NCBI GenBank assembly: GCA_031282905.1 | Contig: JAITCV010000032.1 | Coordinates: 1-20,647 of the forward strand | Reading direction: 5' to 3' | Origin: Azoarcus sp. | GTDB taxonomy: Bacteria > Pseudomonadota > Gammaproteobacteria > Burkholderiales > Rhodocyclaceae | DNA: 20,647 bases | Shown: positions 1 to 9,768 of the stretch, in pieces | Numbering within the stretch: position 1 is the first letter of the stretch | How the letters are laid out: each line of letters opens with the position of its first letter | Notes under the pieces: model-generated | The model's input: the letters and a program-made list of their open reading frames with translations, nothing else | Told to the model about the DNA's origin: nothing | Databases searched by the model: none | Position numbers and translations under genes: made by a program

Positions 1-1092
1 CGCGTCTTGCAGTTTTGCCACGGCTATGACGGCCCGTTCCTGGATTGCGCCCGGCAATACGCCCGGCTTTTCCAGGACACGCCCTATCGTGTCACCACGG
101 TTTTTTTGACGGGCGCGCCCAGCGAGGCGGCAAGAGAAAGTTGTGCTTCCGACGAGGTGATTTTCCTGGGCTTTTCCAGCGCGCAGGTTCGCGGCCTCAA
201 ATGGCAGGCCATGCGCGACCTTCGCCGCATCTGCGCAACGCGAGATTTTCGTTTCTGCATTGCCCATCGCTTCAAACCCATCTACATCGCCCTTTTGGCG
301 ACCCGGCTTCCCGTCATCGGCGTACACCACGCCTTTGACGATTATCAGCGCTTCTCCCGGCGCGTATTCGCGCATCTTTTTCGTCATCGCCTCGCCCTGC
401 TCGGCGTCTCCAACGCCGTGCGCGACAATCTGCGCGCCGCCTTGCCCGCCTGGCCGCACACGCGCATCGAAACCCTGTACAACCGTATCGACATCGAGAC
501 GATACAGGCTGGGCAACTCCCCCGCGAAGCGGCGCGCGCCGCGCTCGATTTGCCGATGAATGCCTGGATCGTGGGCAACGTGGGACGCCTGCATCCCGAC
601 AAGGACCAGGCCACGCTGATTCGCGCCTTTGCCCGCGCTCTGCCACGGCTGCCCGTGGAAAGCCTTCTTGCGATTCTGGGCAGCGGTCGGCTGGAAGCCG
701 ATTTGAAGGCTTTGGCGCGTGAATCGAAGGTCGAAAAATCCGTGCGTTTCCTGGGGCAGGTTCCCGATGCCCGGCGGTATTTCAAGGCATTCGACGTTTT
801 TGCCCTCTCTTCCGATCATGAGCCTTTTGGCATGGTTCTGCTGGAAGCGCTGGCGGCGGAGCTCCCCTTGATTTGCAGCGATTGCGGCGGCGGGCGCGAA
901 GTGGTGGCGGGTATCGGCGCGCTTTTTCCGTTCCAGGACGAAAACGCGCTGGCGCTATGCCTTGAAAATGCGGCCCTGCGCAAGCTGCCAGAAGATTATC
1001 CGGCGCGCGCGGCGCAACATTTGCGGAAACATTTTTCCGATCAGGCAGGGTGTGAGGCTTTCTGGCAACTTGAATTTCTCTCGAAATCATAA
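1..1092 (+). CDS. GT4-type glycosyltransferase, 5' end outside the window
   Basis: Probable retaining GT-B glycosyltransferase that adds a sugar from a nucleotide-sugar to a cell-surface glycan, most likely lipopolysaccharide core, at the cytoplasmic face of the inner membrane. The frame is open from base 1 (Arg-Val-Leu-Gln-Phe), and the TTG at base 7 has no upstream signal, so the true start lies left of the window. Counting from that TTG, GRLHPDKD at about 193-200 begins the C-terminal Rossmann domain, GSGRLE lies near 225-230, and EPFGMVLLE at 272-280 is the E-x7-E motif of GT4 enzymes. The following gene starts 8 bases after the TAA, consistent with an operon of glycan genes ending in an O-antigen-ligase-like protein. 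The family is clear; donor and acceptor cannot be read from the sequence. Confidence 0.88.
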   Translation, partial: RVLQFCHGYDGPFLDCARQYARLFQDTPYRVTTVFLTGAPSEAARESCASDEVIFLGFSSAQVRGLKWQAMRDLRRICATRDFRFCIAHRFKPIYIALLATRLPVIGVHHAFDDYQRFSRRVFAHLFRHRLALLGVSNAVRDNLRAALPAWPHTRIETLYNRIDIETIQAGQLPREAARAALDLPMNAWIVGNVGRLHPDKDQATLIRAFARALPRLPVESLLAILGSGRLEADLKALARESKVEKSVRFLGQVPDARRYFKAFDVFALSSDHEPFGMVLLEALAAELPLICSDCGGGREVVAGIGALFPFQDENALALCLENAALRKLPEDYPARAAQHLRKHFSDQAGCEAFWQLEFLSKS

Positions 1093-1099
1093 GGCCGAA

Positions 1100-2368
1100 A
1101 TGCAAAACAACGCCTGGAAAAGCAAAGCTGAAGCACTGGATCGTTACCGCTGGCTGCTGCTGCGTGAGCGTCACGGCTGGTTTGGAAGTCTTCTGCGTTT
1201 TGCCCGTGACGCCATCAGGGATTGGTGTTTCGGCGTGTGTGCCAGGTGCCGCCAGGAAAGATCGCTGGAGGTGACGTCTTGCGATTTTTTGCTGTTGCAG
1301 TCCGCGCCGAAAATGATCGCCCTGGGGCGCAAAAAACGCTTGATCGAAACCTTGCGCGACCGTGGGCATACGTTGATCGAAACCGCATTGCAAACGCCAG
1401 GCGTCATTTTGCGTCAGCGTCGGTTGATTGCTCCCCCTTTTCCTGTTCCGACACGCTATTTCGGCTTCGCCGCTCATGCCGAATGGCTGGCGAGCCGGTA
1501 TCGGCCCAAAATCCTGCTCAATGATCGAAACGGCAGTCCATACTCGCCCTTTCTGCGTTTGGCCTTGAATGCGCGCCTGTCCTTGCTGGTGCAGTTGGCA
1601 CATGCCACGACGCTGGAAACATCCAGGCGCCTGGGAATGAACGATTACGACGATTATCTATTGTTTGGCGCAAGTTCCGAAGCGGCATTGCGGAAACGCT
1701 CCTTGATATTCGGCACGTCAACCCTCATCCTGAGCGGATCACATCTGATCGACGAAACATTCGACATGCCCGCGGCAACCCCTGCGATGAAAACCGTATT
1801 GGTGCTCGGCGTGGGACCGGACAAGGAAAAAGAAGCGAGTTACCAGAAAAGCTATCGTGTGACCAGTGAATGGGCAATGAGCCATCCGGAAAGCTTCGTC
1901 TTGGTCAAGCCGCATCCGCGCAGCAAGGTGGTATTATGGCGGGAAATGGCAAAGGATCATTCCAACGTGGAAATATTGCCATCCGGCACCTCGCTGGCGG
2001 ATGCTTTGGCAAGATCTTCCATCGTCATCAATTTCATATCGAATGCCATATTGGAGGCCAGTTTGGCCAAACGCCCCATCATTTACGTCAATGCGGGGGG
2101 CCATGTTGACATTTTCGATCAGGCGCGTGCTTTCGGCGACGCGATAGAAACCCCGGAAGCCCTGGCATCGCGCATTCTGGAAATCGAACAGGACTATTCT
2201 ACCCATGTCGCGGCATCGGAAAAATTCGCTCATTTTCATTTGTCGGGAGGATTTCATGGATTGCAAAGAACCGTCGCCGTCTTGGAATCGCTGATGAACA
2301 GGACAGAGCTTCCCCATGATGTGGAAAGCATGGCCCTGGCGGAAATCCTGCCCATGGAAACACCATGA
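1100..2368 (+). CDS. Putative GT-B-fold polysaccharide biosynthesis protein
   Basis: A 422-residue soluble protein that I do not recognise as a named family. I chose ATG 1100 because it follows the upstream stop by 7 bases; the frame is open further upstream but there it overlaps the preceding glycosyltransferase. The C-terminal half has features of capsule-synthesis or CDP-glycerol-transferase-like GT-B proteins: a VLVLGVGPDKEKEASY strand-loop, LVKPHPRSK, then VEILPSGTSLADALARSSIVI and a SNAILEASLAKRPII stretch, resembling the donor-binding half of GT-B enzymes. The N-terminal half is rich in Arg and Trp and shows no familiar motif. Its stop overlaps the next start by 4 bases (ATGA), so it is translationally coupled to a GT32 gene. 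A role in LPS core or O-chain assembly is inferred from context. Confidence 0.72.
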   Translation: MQNNAWKSKAEALDRYRWLLLRERHGWFGSLLRFARDAIRDWCFGVCARCRQERSLEVTSCDFLLLQSAPKMIALGRKKRLIETLRDRGHTLIETALQTPGVILRQRRLIAPPFPVPTRYFGFAAHAEWLASRYRPKILLNDRNGSPYSPFLRLALNARLSLLVQLAHATTLETSRRLGMNDYDDYLLFGASSEAALRKRSLIFGTSTLILSGSHLIDETFDMPAATPAMKTVLVLGVGPDKEKEASYQKSYRVTSEWAMSHPESFVLVKPHPRSKVVLWREMAKDHSNVEILPSGTSLADALARSSIVINFISNAILEASLAKRPIIYVNAGGHVDIFDQARAFGDAIETPEALASRILEIEQDYSTHVAASEKFAHFHLSGGFHGLQRTVAVLESLMNRTELPHDVESMALAEILPMETP

Positions 2369-3093
2369 TCCCGAAGAAAATACATTACGCCTGGTTTGGC
2401 GGCAAACCTTTGCCACTACAGGCAAGACGTTGCATTGCTTCATGGGACTATCGCTTGCCGGATTACGAATTGCTGCGCTGGGATGAATCGAATTTCGACC
2501 CGAATAGCCACTCATTTACCGCAGCGGCCTATCAAGCGGGATATCATGCGTTTGTTTCGGATTATGTCCGCATGCTGGCACTGCATCAACAAGGAGGAAT
2601 TTACCTGGATGTCGATGTCGAGGTTCATGCTTCTTTTGATGAATTATTGAATGCCGATCTGTTCATCGGTCTTGAAGACCAGAAACGTTTTTCGACCTCG
2701 GTCATCGGCACATGCGCTGAGCATTGGCTGCCCAAGGCCATGCTTATGTATTACGATGAAGTGAAATTCGATGAAGCGGCGTTGAAATCCCTGGTCAACG
2801 TCAATGAAATCTCTCGCCTGCTCATGGCGCGCGGTTTTTCCGGCCTGGGCGACACCGAATGCTTGCAAAACGAGTACGTGCTGGAAATCGGGATGTTGGC
2901 GGCCGTGCGCCGCCAGAAAAGAAAATCCATGCGCCCTCTGGCGCGGCATCTGTACGCCGGCAGTTGGAAGCCCCTCCCCCACAAGAACATCGCCAGCCGG
3001 GCATGGCGGAAAATTCGCAAGATGCCGGAGCAAATCGAGGCTTATGCAGTCCTGCAAATGTACCGTGCAAGAAAATTGTTCTCGGAACGTTGA
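2365..3093 (+). CDS. GT32-type glycosyltransferase with DXD motif
   Basis: A 242-residue glycosyltransferase of the Gly_transf_sug (GT32-like) type, expected to transfer a sugar to a surface glycan with a bound divalent metal. The start MIPKKIHYAWFGG is the classic opening of the family (IPKxIHxxWfG). WDY at 27-29 and LLRWDE at 36-41 follow, then SDYVRMLALHQQGGIYLDVDVE at about 65-86, which includes the DXD motif (Asp82-Val-Asp84) that coordinates the nucleotide-sugar metal. Length is normal for short bacterial members, and no signal peptide or membrane segment is seen. ATG 2365 overlaps the preceding TGA by 4 bases, and the next gene starts 1 base after its stop, so all are probably one transcript. 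The sugar specificity is unknown. Confidence 0.87.
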   Translation: MIPKKIHYAWFGGKPLPLQARRCIASWDYRLPDYELLRWDESNFDPNSHSFTAAAYQAGYHAFVSDYVRMLALHQQGGIYLDVDVEVHASFDELLNADLFIGLEDQKRFSTSVIGTCAEHWLPKAMLMYYDEVKFDEAALKSLVNVNEISRLLMARGFSGLGDTECLQNEYVLEIGMLAAVRRQKRKSMRPLARHLYAGSWKPLPHKNIASRAWRKIRKMPEQIEAYAVLQMYRARKLFSER

Positions 3094-4280
3094 TATGTAC
3101 TCACCATTGACGCGGACAACGAAACTGCCGGATTTATTGTTGCCGATATTTTCTGGTATTGCATTGTTGTTGCTGTTTGTTGGTCCATTTTGTTGGCCCG
3201 CGATGAATAATTCCTCAGAATCTTCCCTCCGCGTCGCCTTGTTGCTTGGGTTTTTTACCGCCGTGCTGTCTCATCGCAAGCCGGTTATGGATTTGAATCT
3301 GCTGATTTTTTTGTCGTTCTGGATTTATCTTTTTCTGAATGCATTTTTTTTCGGCAACGCGCAAATGATGCGCCGTTTGGCGGTGATCTTGATCTTTGTC
3401 TATGTTTCCGCCATTGCTTTGAAAGATTTTTGTTTTTGTCGAAAATGGATATCAATCGTTACCGCCGCCATCGCGTTTTGTGCGCTGTTTTCAATTGTAT
3501 CGCATATGGTTTTTGGTGAATTGACCTTAAGTTACCGGCTTGCCGCTATTTCCGGAAGTGGCTTTGAAAATTTCGCCGAGTTTCATAATTCGGTGGATGC
3601 TGGAACATATTACGCGCCAGCGTTGGCTTTTGCGATATGGTTGGCCTTGACCGAAAAAAAGCGTATCGCAATTGTTGGTTGGGCGCTATGCGCATTCATA
3701 ATCGCTGTTTTTCTCTATTTTACATATGCTCGCACAGCATGGTTGGCGTGCATGGCATTCGTAGTCATTTTATTCATGTTCGCGGCGACGCCACGGGTCA
3801 GGAATTCAGTATTTTGGATAATGGGTATCGCCATTCTTCTTGCCATGATATTTGTATCCGATGTGATTTTATATGAGTTGACTGAACGCGGACTTACTTT
3901 TCGCGACGAAATCTGGAGCAATGTTATCTCCAGATTGCCCGGACATTGGATGTTTGGGTATGGCGCGGGCGCGGATACAGGCCCGTTTTCCATCGGCAAT
4001 GAAAACCAGATTGTATGGCACGTGCATAATCTGTATCTTCAGATCCTCTATCAATTCGGGCTGTCCGGCTTGATCCTGATGTTGATTGCGAGCACGGCCT
4101 GTTTGGTGAAGTTGTTCCGCTTGCGATCGAACGCGTTGGCTTCCCTGTGGCTTGCCATTTTGTCCGGCGGATTGTTGTCCATGTTTTTTGCCATGAATAA
4201 TTTTGTCGGCTCTCCCAATCGCATCTGGATTTATTTTTGGCTGCCGGTCGCCGGTTGTCTCGCGCTTGCCGAAAACGGCA

Positions 4281-5867
<1,587 letters not shown>

Positions 5868-5884
5868 GAACACGGGCATCCGGG

Positions 5885-5909
5885 AAAAATAAATGGCGGC
5901 ACAGCCGCC
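5885..5909 (-). terminator. Terminator-like hairpin in the guaB-guaA gap
   Basis: Read on the guaBA strand, GGCGGC-TGT-GCCGCC forms a perfect 6-bp GC stem with a 3-base loop, followed at once by ATTTATTTTT. This is the shape of an intrinsic terminator or attenuator, placed 18 bases before the chosen guaA start. The stem is short and the U-tract is interrupted by one A, so it may be leaky. No leader peptide or alternative pairing was identified. Confidence 0.45.
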
Positions 5910-5920
5910 CGGGGTAAATG

Positions 5921-5950
5921 AAACTGCGTGAAACCGCGTGAAATCGCGTG
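5921..5950. repeat. Three tandem 10-bp units between guaB and guaA
   Basis: AAACTGCGTG, AAACCGCGTG and AAATCGCGTG lie head to tail, with a TG before and a partial fourth copy (AAAC) after. The units differ at only two positions. The period is close to one helical turn, so bound proteins would lie on one face of the DNA. Replication slippage is an equally simple origin. Confidence 0.6.
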
Positions 5951-5977
5951 AAACACCGCGCTTGGCGTTGCCCTGCT

Positions 5978-7438
5978 CTAGCCGACCTGGTAATTCGGCG
6001 CTTCCTTGGTGATCTGTACATCATGAACATGCGATTCGCGCATCCCTGCCGAACTGATTTCGACGAATTGCGCCCTGGCGTGCATCGTGGCGATATTTTC
6101 GCAGCCGAGGTAGCCCATGGAAGCGCGCAGGCCGCCGATCAACTGGTGCACCACCGCCGCGGCCGCGCCCTTGTAGGGCACGCGCCCTTCGATGCCTTCG
6201 GGAACGAGCTTGTCGATATTGGAGGAACTGTCCTGGAAATAACGATCGGCGGAACCTTTTTCCATCGCCCCGAGTGAGCCCATGCCACGATAGGATTTGT
6301 ATGAACGTCCCTGGAACAGCACGGTTTCTCCCGGCGCTTCCTCGGTACCGGCGAAAAGCCCGCCCAGCATCACGCAGTTGGCGCCCGCGGCGATGGCCTT
6401 GGCGATGTCGCCCGAGAAGCGAATGCCGCCGTCGGAGATCATCGGCACCCCGGTGCCCGTCAGCGCCCGGCTGACGAGATCGATCGCCGTGATCTGCGGC
6501 ACGCCGACCCCGGCAACGATACGGGTGGTGCAGATCGAGCCCGGGCCGATGCCGACCTTGACGCCGTCCGCCCCGGCATCGACCAGCGCCCGGGCTGCCT
6601 CGCCGGTGGCGATGTTGCCGCCCACCACTTCGACCTGGGGATATCTTTTCTTCACCCAGGCCACCCGGTCGAGCACGCCCTGGGAATGGCCGTGAGCGGT
6701 ATCGACCACGACCATGTCGACGCCGGCCTCGACCAGACGCTCGATGCGTTCCTCGGTGCCGGCGCCGACGCCCAGCGCCGCGCCGACCCGCAGCCGACCG
6801 AGTTCGTCCTTGGCTGCGGACGGGTGCTCGGTCGCCTTCATCATGTCCTTGACCGTGATCAGGCCGCACAGATCTCCGGCATCGTTGAGCACCAGCACCC
6901 GTTCGAGGCGATGTTCGCGCAGCAACTCGCGCGCCTCATCGAGACTGGCGCCTTCCTGGATGGTCACGAGCTTGTCCTGCGGAGTCATGATCGCGCGCAC
7001 CGGCTGATCGAGGCGGGTCTCGAAACGGGTATCGCGGTTGGTGACGATGCCGACCACCTTGCCCCCTTCCACCACCGGCACGCCGGAAAAACGATGCTGG
7101 CGCTGGAGGGTGATGACCTCGCCCACTGTCATGGTCGGCGGAATCACCACTGGGTCCTTCAATACGCCGGATTCATGGCGCTTGACCTTGTGGACTTCGG
7201 CGGCCTGCTCAACCGGGGAGAGATTCTTGTGTACCACGCCGATCCCGCCTTCCTGGGCAAGCGCGATTGCCAGCCGGGCCTCGGTCACGGTATCCATCGC
7301 CGCCGAAACCAGCGGAATGTTGAGGCGAATCCTGCGGGTTACCTGGGTGCCCAGATCAACATCGCGCGGCAACACCGTCGAGTGGGCGGGCACGAGAAGG
7401 ACATCATCGAACGTCAGCGCCTTCTGAATCACTCGCAT
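5978..7438 (-). CDS. guaB: IMP dehydrogenase
   Basis: Oxidises IMP to XMP with NAD+, the rate-limiting step of guanine nucleotide synthesis, in the cytoplasm as an oligomer. The start at 7438 (MRVIQKALTFDDVLLVP) gives 486 residues, the usual length, and is preceded by a good AGGAAAG ribosome binding site; the longer frame begins with an unlikely TTG. The TIM barrel is split by two CBS domains at roughly residues 90-205. The catalytic loop GPGSICTTR carries Cys303, and the flap region has GMGSLGAM followed by RYFQ. It is the first gene of guaBA, under the promoter at 7466-7495, and is divergent from a DUF4124 gene. Nothing is missing. Confidence 0.98.
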   Translation of the reverse strand: MRVIQKALTFDDVLLVPAHSTVLPRDVDLGTQVTRRIRLNIPLVSAAMDTVTEARLAIALAQEGGIGVVHKNLSPVEQAAEVHKVKRHESGVLKDPVVIPPTMTVGEVITLQRQHRFSGVPVVEGGKVVGIVTNRDTRFETRLDQPVRAIMTPQDKLVTIQEGASLDEARELLREHRLERVLVLNDAGDLCGLITVKDMMKATEHPSAAKDELGRLRVGAALGVGAGTEERIERLVEAGVDMVVVDTAHGHSQGVLDRVAWVKKRYPQVEVVGGNIATGEAARALVDAGADGVKVGIGPGSICTTRIVAGVGVPQITAIDLVSRALTGTGVPMISDGGIRFSGDIAKAIAAGANCVMLGGLFAGTEEAPGETVLFQGRSYKSYRGMGSLGAMEKGSADRYFQDSSSNIDKLVPEGIEGRVPYKGAAAAVVHQLIGGLRASMGYLGCENIATMHARAQFVEISSAGMRESHVHDVQITKEAPNYQVG

Positions 7439-7465
7439 GGCTTCTTTCCTTTCGATCAAATGCGT

Positions 7466-7495
7466 ATTATACAGGGCTCACCCGCGCCCTGTCAG
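7466..7495 (-). promoter_or_regulatory. Promoter of guaB with internal inverted repeat
   Basis: On the guaB strand there is CTGACA (7490-7495) and a perfect TATAAT (7466-7471), separated by 18 bases. The expected transcript start near 7459 leaves a leader of about 20 bases to the guaB ATG, including its AGGAAAG site. The spacer holds a perfect 6-bp inverted repeat, CAGGGC (7472-7477) and GCCCTG (7486-7491), with 8 bases between. It fills the space between -35 and -10 and is a candidate operator. It does not resemble the E. coli PurR box. Confidence 0.75.
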
Positions 7496-7519
7496 CGTTG
7501 CCGCCAAGGAGTCCATCCG

Positions 7520-8023
7520 ATGAAGCACACTTTCTCTTCCACCCTCGCCTCGACTTTCGTCCTGGCGCTTGTCATGACATTTGCCTTGCCGGCCAGCGCC
7601 CAGATCTACCAATGGAAGGACAAGGACGGCAAGGTGCATTTTTCCGACGCGCCGCCGCCCGACATCAAGATCGAGGTCAATGCCAAACCGGGCGCCACGC
7701 CTTCACCCGCCACGGACGCCGCCGACGAGGCCGCGTCTCCCGAAATCGCCACGCCGCAAAAGAGTCTGGCCGAGCGCGAACTGGAATTCAAACAAGCCCG
7801 CGCGGAAAAGGCCGAGGCCGAAGCCAAGGCCAAGCAGGAAGCCGCCGATGCGCAGCGCCGCGCCCGTGAATGCGAACGCGCCCGCACCCAACTCAACGCG
7901 CTCACCAACGGTCAGCGCATGGTTCGCCTCGGAGCGACTGGCGAACGGGAATTTCTTGATGACAAGATGCGCGCCGAGGAAATCGCCCGCGCTCAGGGCG
8001 TCGTCGAACAGATGTGCAAATAA
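7520..8023 (+). CDS. Secreted DUF4124-domain protein
   Basis: A 167-residue periplasmic or secreted protein of unknown function. ATG 7520 follows an AAGGAG site with 8-base spacing; the frame extends upstream only as an antisense shadow of guaB. Residues 1-27 are a signal peptide with cleavage after ASA (25-27). IYQWKDKDGKVHFSDAPPP at about 29-47 is the DUF4124 signature, common in proteobacterial envelope proteins. A Pro/Ala-rich linker follows, then an Ala/Glu/Lys-rich helix at roughly 85-125 that is likely coiled coil, and two further Cys near 114 and the C-terminus. The gene is divergent from guaB with 81 bases between them. No partner or function can be read from the sequence. Confidence 0.9.
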   Translation: MKHTFSSTLASTFVLALVMTFALPASAQIYQWKDKDGKVHFSDAPPPDIKIEVNAKPGATPSPATDAADEAASPEIATPQKSLAERELEFKQARAEKAEAEAKAKQEAADAQRRARECERARTQLNALTNGQRMVRLGATGEREFLDDKMRAEEIARAQGVVEQMCK

Positions 8024-8036
8024 GTCCGCGCTAAAC

Positions 8037-8068
8037 AGCAGGCTGCCCGAACGCATGGAAAGCCTGCT
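8037..8068. repeat. 8-bp inverted repeat after the DUF4124 gene
   Basis: AGCAGGCT (8037-8044) and AGCCTGCT (8061-8068) are perfect inverted copies with a 16-base loop, starting 14 bases after the stop codon. It could form an mRNA 3'-end hairpin, but no T-tract follows, so I do not call it an intrinsic terminator. The rest of 8024-8217 shows only the left 16-bp repeat listed separately and the ribosome binding site of the next gene. Confidence 0.4.
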
Positions 8069-8154
8069 CGCTCGCGCTCGCCGCACGGAATGTTTCATCC
8101 GAGTTGCACTGGGATGAAGCAAGTCACACAGCCATTCAACTCCTGTCTGAGCCA

Positions 8155-8170
8155 AGTTTTGCAAAAAGCT
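8155..8170. repeat. Left copy of a 16-bp inverted repeat flanking a single gene
   Basis: AGTTTTGCAAAAAGCT here matches the reverse complement of 9636-9651 at 15 of 16 positions. The two copies bracket the AT-rich membrane phosphotransferase gene 8218-9636. The core TTTTGCAAAA is itself palindromic, so only the outer bases add information on orientation. A TGAGCC lies just outside this copy and also overlaps the right copy. Confidence 0.5.
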
Positions 8171-8217
8171 TCCTTGATGTGCGGGTTTTGCACTGATTTA
8201 TTCTTGAGGTAGTGCGC

Positions 8218-9636
8218 ATGAGCGTTTCACAAAGTCTGTCCAAAAATATCGATGTCGACAAAAAGCGATTGTTGGCCTTTGTAGCGGCATCGATCATTCT
8301 ACCCAATCTTTTCATATTCCTTGCGCAATTGTATTTTGGATTTCATCGGTCATACATCAATCTCGACTATCTGGTGGCACTTGTAATTGCGTCTACGTCG
8401 CATAAATTGGCTCGTGTGACTGGAATAATGATTTTCATCATGGTTTCCATCGCCGATTACGTTCTAATCTTGCTGGAATATTTTCCGACACTGAGCTTGA
8501 AGGACATACCCTATCTTCTTGGCTTCCTGTTTTCGGCAGACAAGGTATTGATCCTGCTATCGTTCATCGTTCTGACCGGTCTGACGATAACGATTTTCCT
8601 TTGCTGCCGTCTTACCAGGAAAATAAGTATTACCGAACCGCTGATCGTTTTTTCAATTTTCATGTTCTGCCATATCGTAATACATCTGGCCGAGCCTTTT
8701 GATACAAATCTCATAAAAAACAAAATTACCGAGAGCCGGACAGCGTTTTTTGTGGCCAACAAAGATCGCAATTTCTTGAACATATTGAATGCTGACGTTC
8801 TATACGAATCCCCGTGGCAAAGCGCGATCCAACCATGGTGGGATGCCCTGAACGAGGGGCGCGGCCTGAATGAAAAACTACTCCTGATAGTTGCCGAATC
8901 ATGGGGAGAACCAAATAACAAAGCAGTGCAGGAAGCCGTATTGCAAAAGCTGAAGGACAAGATCGATCATTTCGAATTCTTCAAACAAGGCAGCTTCCAG
9001 TTTCTCGGATTGACCGTGCAGGGAGAATTGCGCGAATTGTGTCGCTTAGATACGACTTCATTGGATTTGCGGGAAGTTAAAACGGGCTTCCAGCAGTGCT
9101 TTCCCAATCAATTGAAAAAGCTGGGTTATGAAACTCATGGAGTACATAATGCAACGAATTTCATGTATGGCCGGGACAGTTGGTACAAACTGGCGGGATT
9201 TCAGAAAACCTATTTCAAGGAGAATCTTGGCATTTCAAGGCAATGCATTCCATTTGACGGAATATGTGATTGGGACATATTGCCCGTATTACGGAAACAA
9301 CTTGCTGGAAATGAAAAGATTTTCAGCTATTGGGTGACACTGACTTCGCATTTTTACTACGCCGAAAGCGATATTCATGACGGGCGTTTTCAATGCGCTG
9401 ATTACGATATTCCCAAAGGAGATGCATGCCAAAATCTGCGGCATCAGGCGCAGTTTTTTGACAATCTGGCAGAGATCATCGACACGCCAGAAATGCGCGG
9501 AGTCGAAATCATTGTCGTGGGAGACCATGTTCCTCCGGTCTTTGGCTACCAGGACCTGATCTTCAAGAGAGAAAATCCATCTTCCAGGAAGGCGGATGTC
9601 GCATGGATTCACTTCAGGATCAAACTTGATTATTGA
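8218..9636 (+). CDS. LtaS/sulfatase-like membrane phosphotransferase
   Basis: A 472-residue inner-membrane enzyme of the alkaline phosphatase superfamily, probably transferring phosphoglycerol or phosphoethanolamine from a phospholipid to a surface glycan. ATG 8218 is 7 bases after a GAGGT site; the GTG at 8212 lies too close to it. About five hydrophobic segments cover residues 17-160 and a large periplasmic domain follows. Key residues align with LtaS-type enzymes: Glu227 in AESWG, probable nucleophile Thr266 in LTVQGELREL, MYGRDSWYKLAGF at 316-328, and the GDH metal site at 435-437. The spacing between these is close to that of LtaS. GC is about 40% in a sampled stretch, unlike the flanks, and inverted repeats bracket the gene, suggesting transfer. 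Its substrate is unknown; it may decorate the glycan made at 1-4330, which is inference only. Confidence 0.82.
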   Translation: MSVSQSLSKNIDVDKKRLLAFVAASIILPNLFIFLAQLYFGFHRSYINLDYLVALVIASTSHKLARVTGIMIFIMVSIADYVLILLEYFPTLSLKDIPYLLGFLFSADKVLILLSFIVLTGLTITIFLCCRLTRKISITEPLIVFSIFMFCHIVIHLAEPFDTNLIKNKITESRTAFFVANKDRNFLNILNADVLYESPWQSAIQPWWDALNEGRGLNEKLLLIVAESWGEPNNKAVQEAVLQKLKDKIDHFEFFKQGSFQFLGLTVQGELRELCRLDTTSLDLREVKTGFQQCFPNQLKKLGYETHGVHNATNFMYGRDSWYKLAGFQKTYFKENLGISRQCIPFDGICDWDILPVLRKQLAGNEKIFSYWVTLTSHFYYAESDIHDGRFQCADYDIPKGDACQNLRHQAQFFDNLAEIIDTPEMRGVEIIVVGDHVPPVFGYQDLIFKRENPSSRKADVAWIHFRIKLDY

Positions 9637-9651
9637 GCCTTTTGCAAAACT
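9636..9651. repeat. Right copy of the 16-bp inverted repeat flanking a single gene
   Basis: AGCCTTTTGCAAAACT begins at the last base of the phosphotransferase stop codon and is the inverted partner of 8155-8170, with one mismatch. The motif is reminiscent of some IS5-family terminal repeats, but that is from memory and unverified. No transposase lies between the copies. Confidence 0.5.
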
Positions 9652-9670
9652 CTTTGTCCAGACACCGTAA

Positions 9671-9753
9671 GCGGAGCGGATCATTTGGGTGGGAATGGAG
9701 TGTTTTTCACATTCAGGCTTTCGGGAAGGATTTGGCGAATGGAACCGCTCCGC
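9671..9753. repeat. 83-bp segment with perfect 9-bp inverted ends
   Basis: GCGGAGCGG (9671-9679) and CCGCTCCGC (9745-9753) are exact inverted copies, 65 bases apart, in the gap between the phosphotransferase gene and the convergent ratB. Inside, GAAT-GGA-GTG-TTTTT-CAC-ATTC could form a small hairpin. It may be a structured RNA 3' end, a miniature repeat or coincidence; I see no second copy in the window. Confidence 0.35.
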
Positions 9754-9768
9754 GCCACCATTTGCCAG

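Noticed and set aside
8037..8068. Intrinsic terminator after the DUF4124 gene
   Set aside because: The 8-bp inverted repeat is good, but its loop is 16 bases and no T-tract follows.
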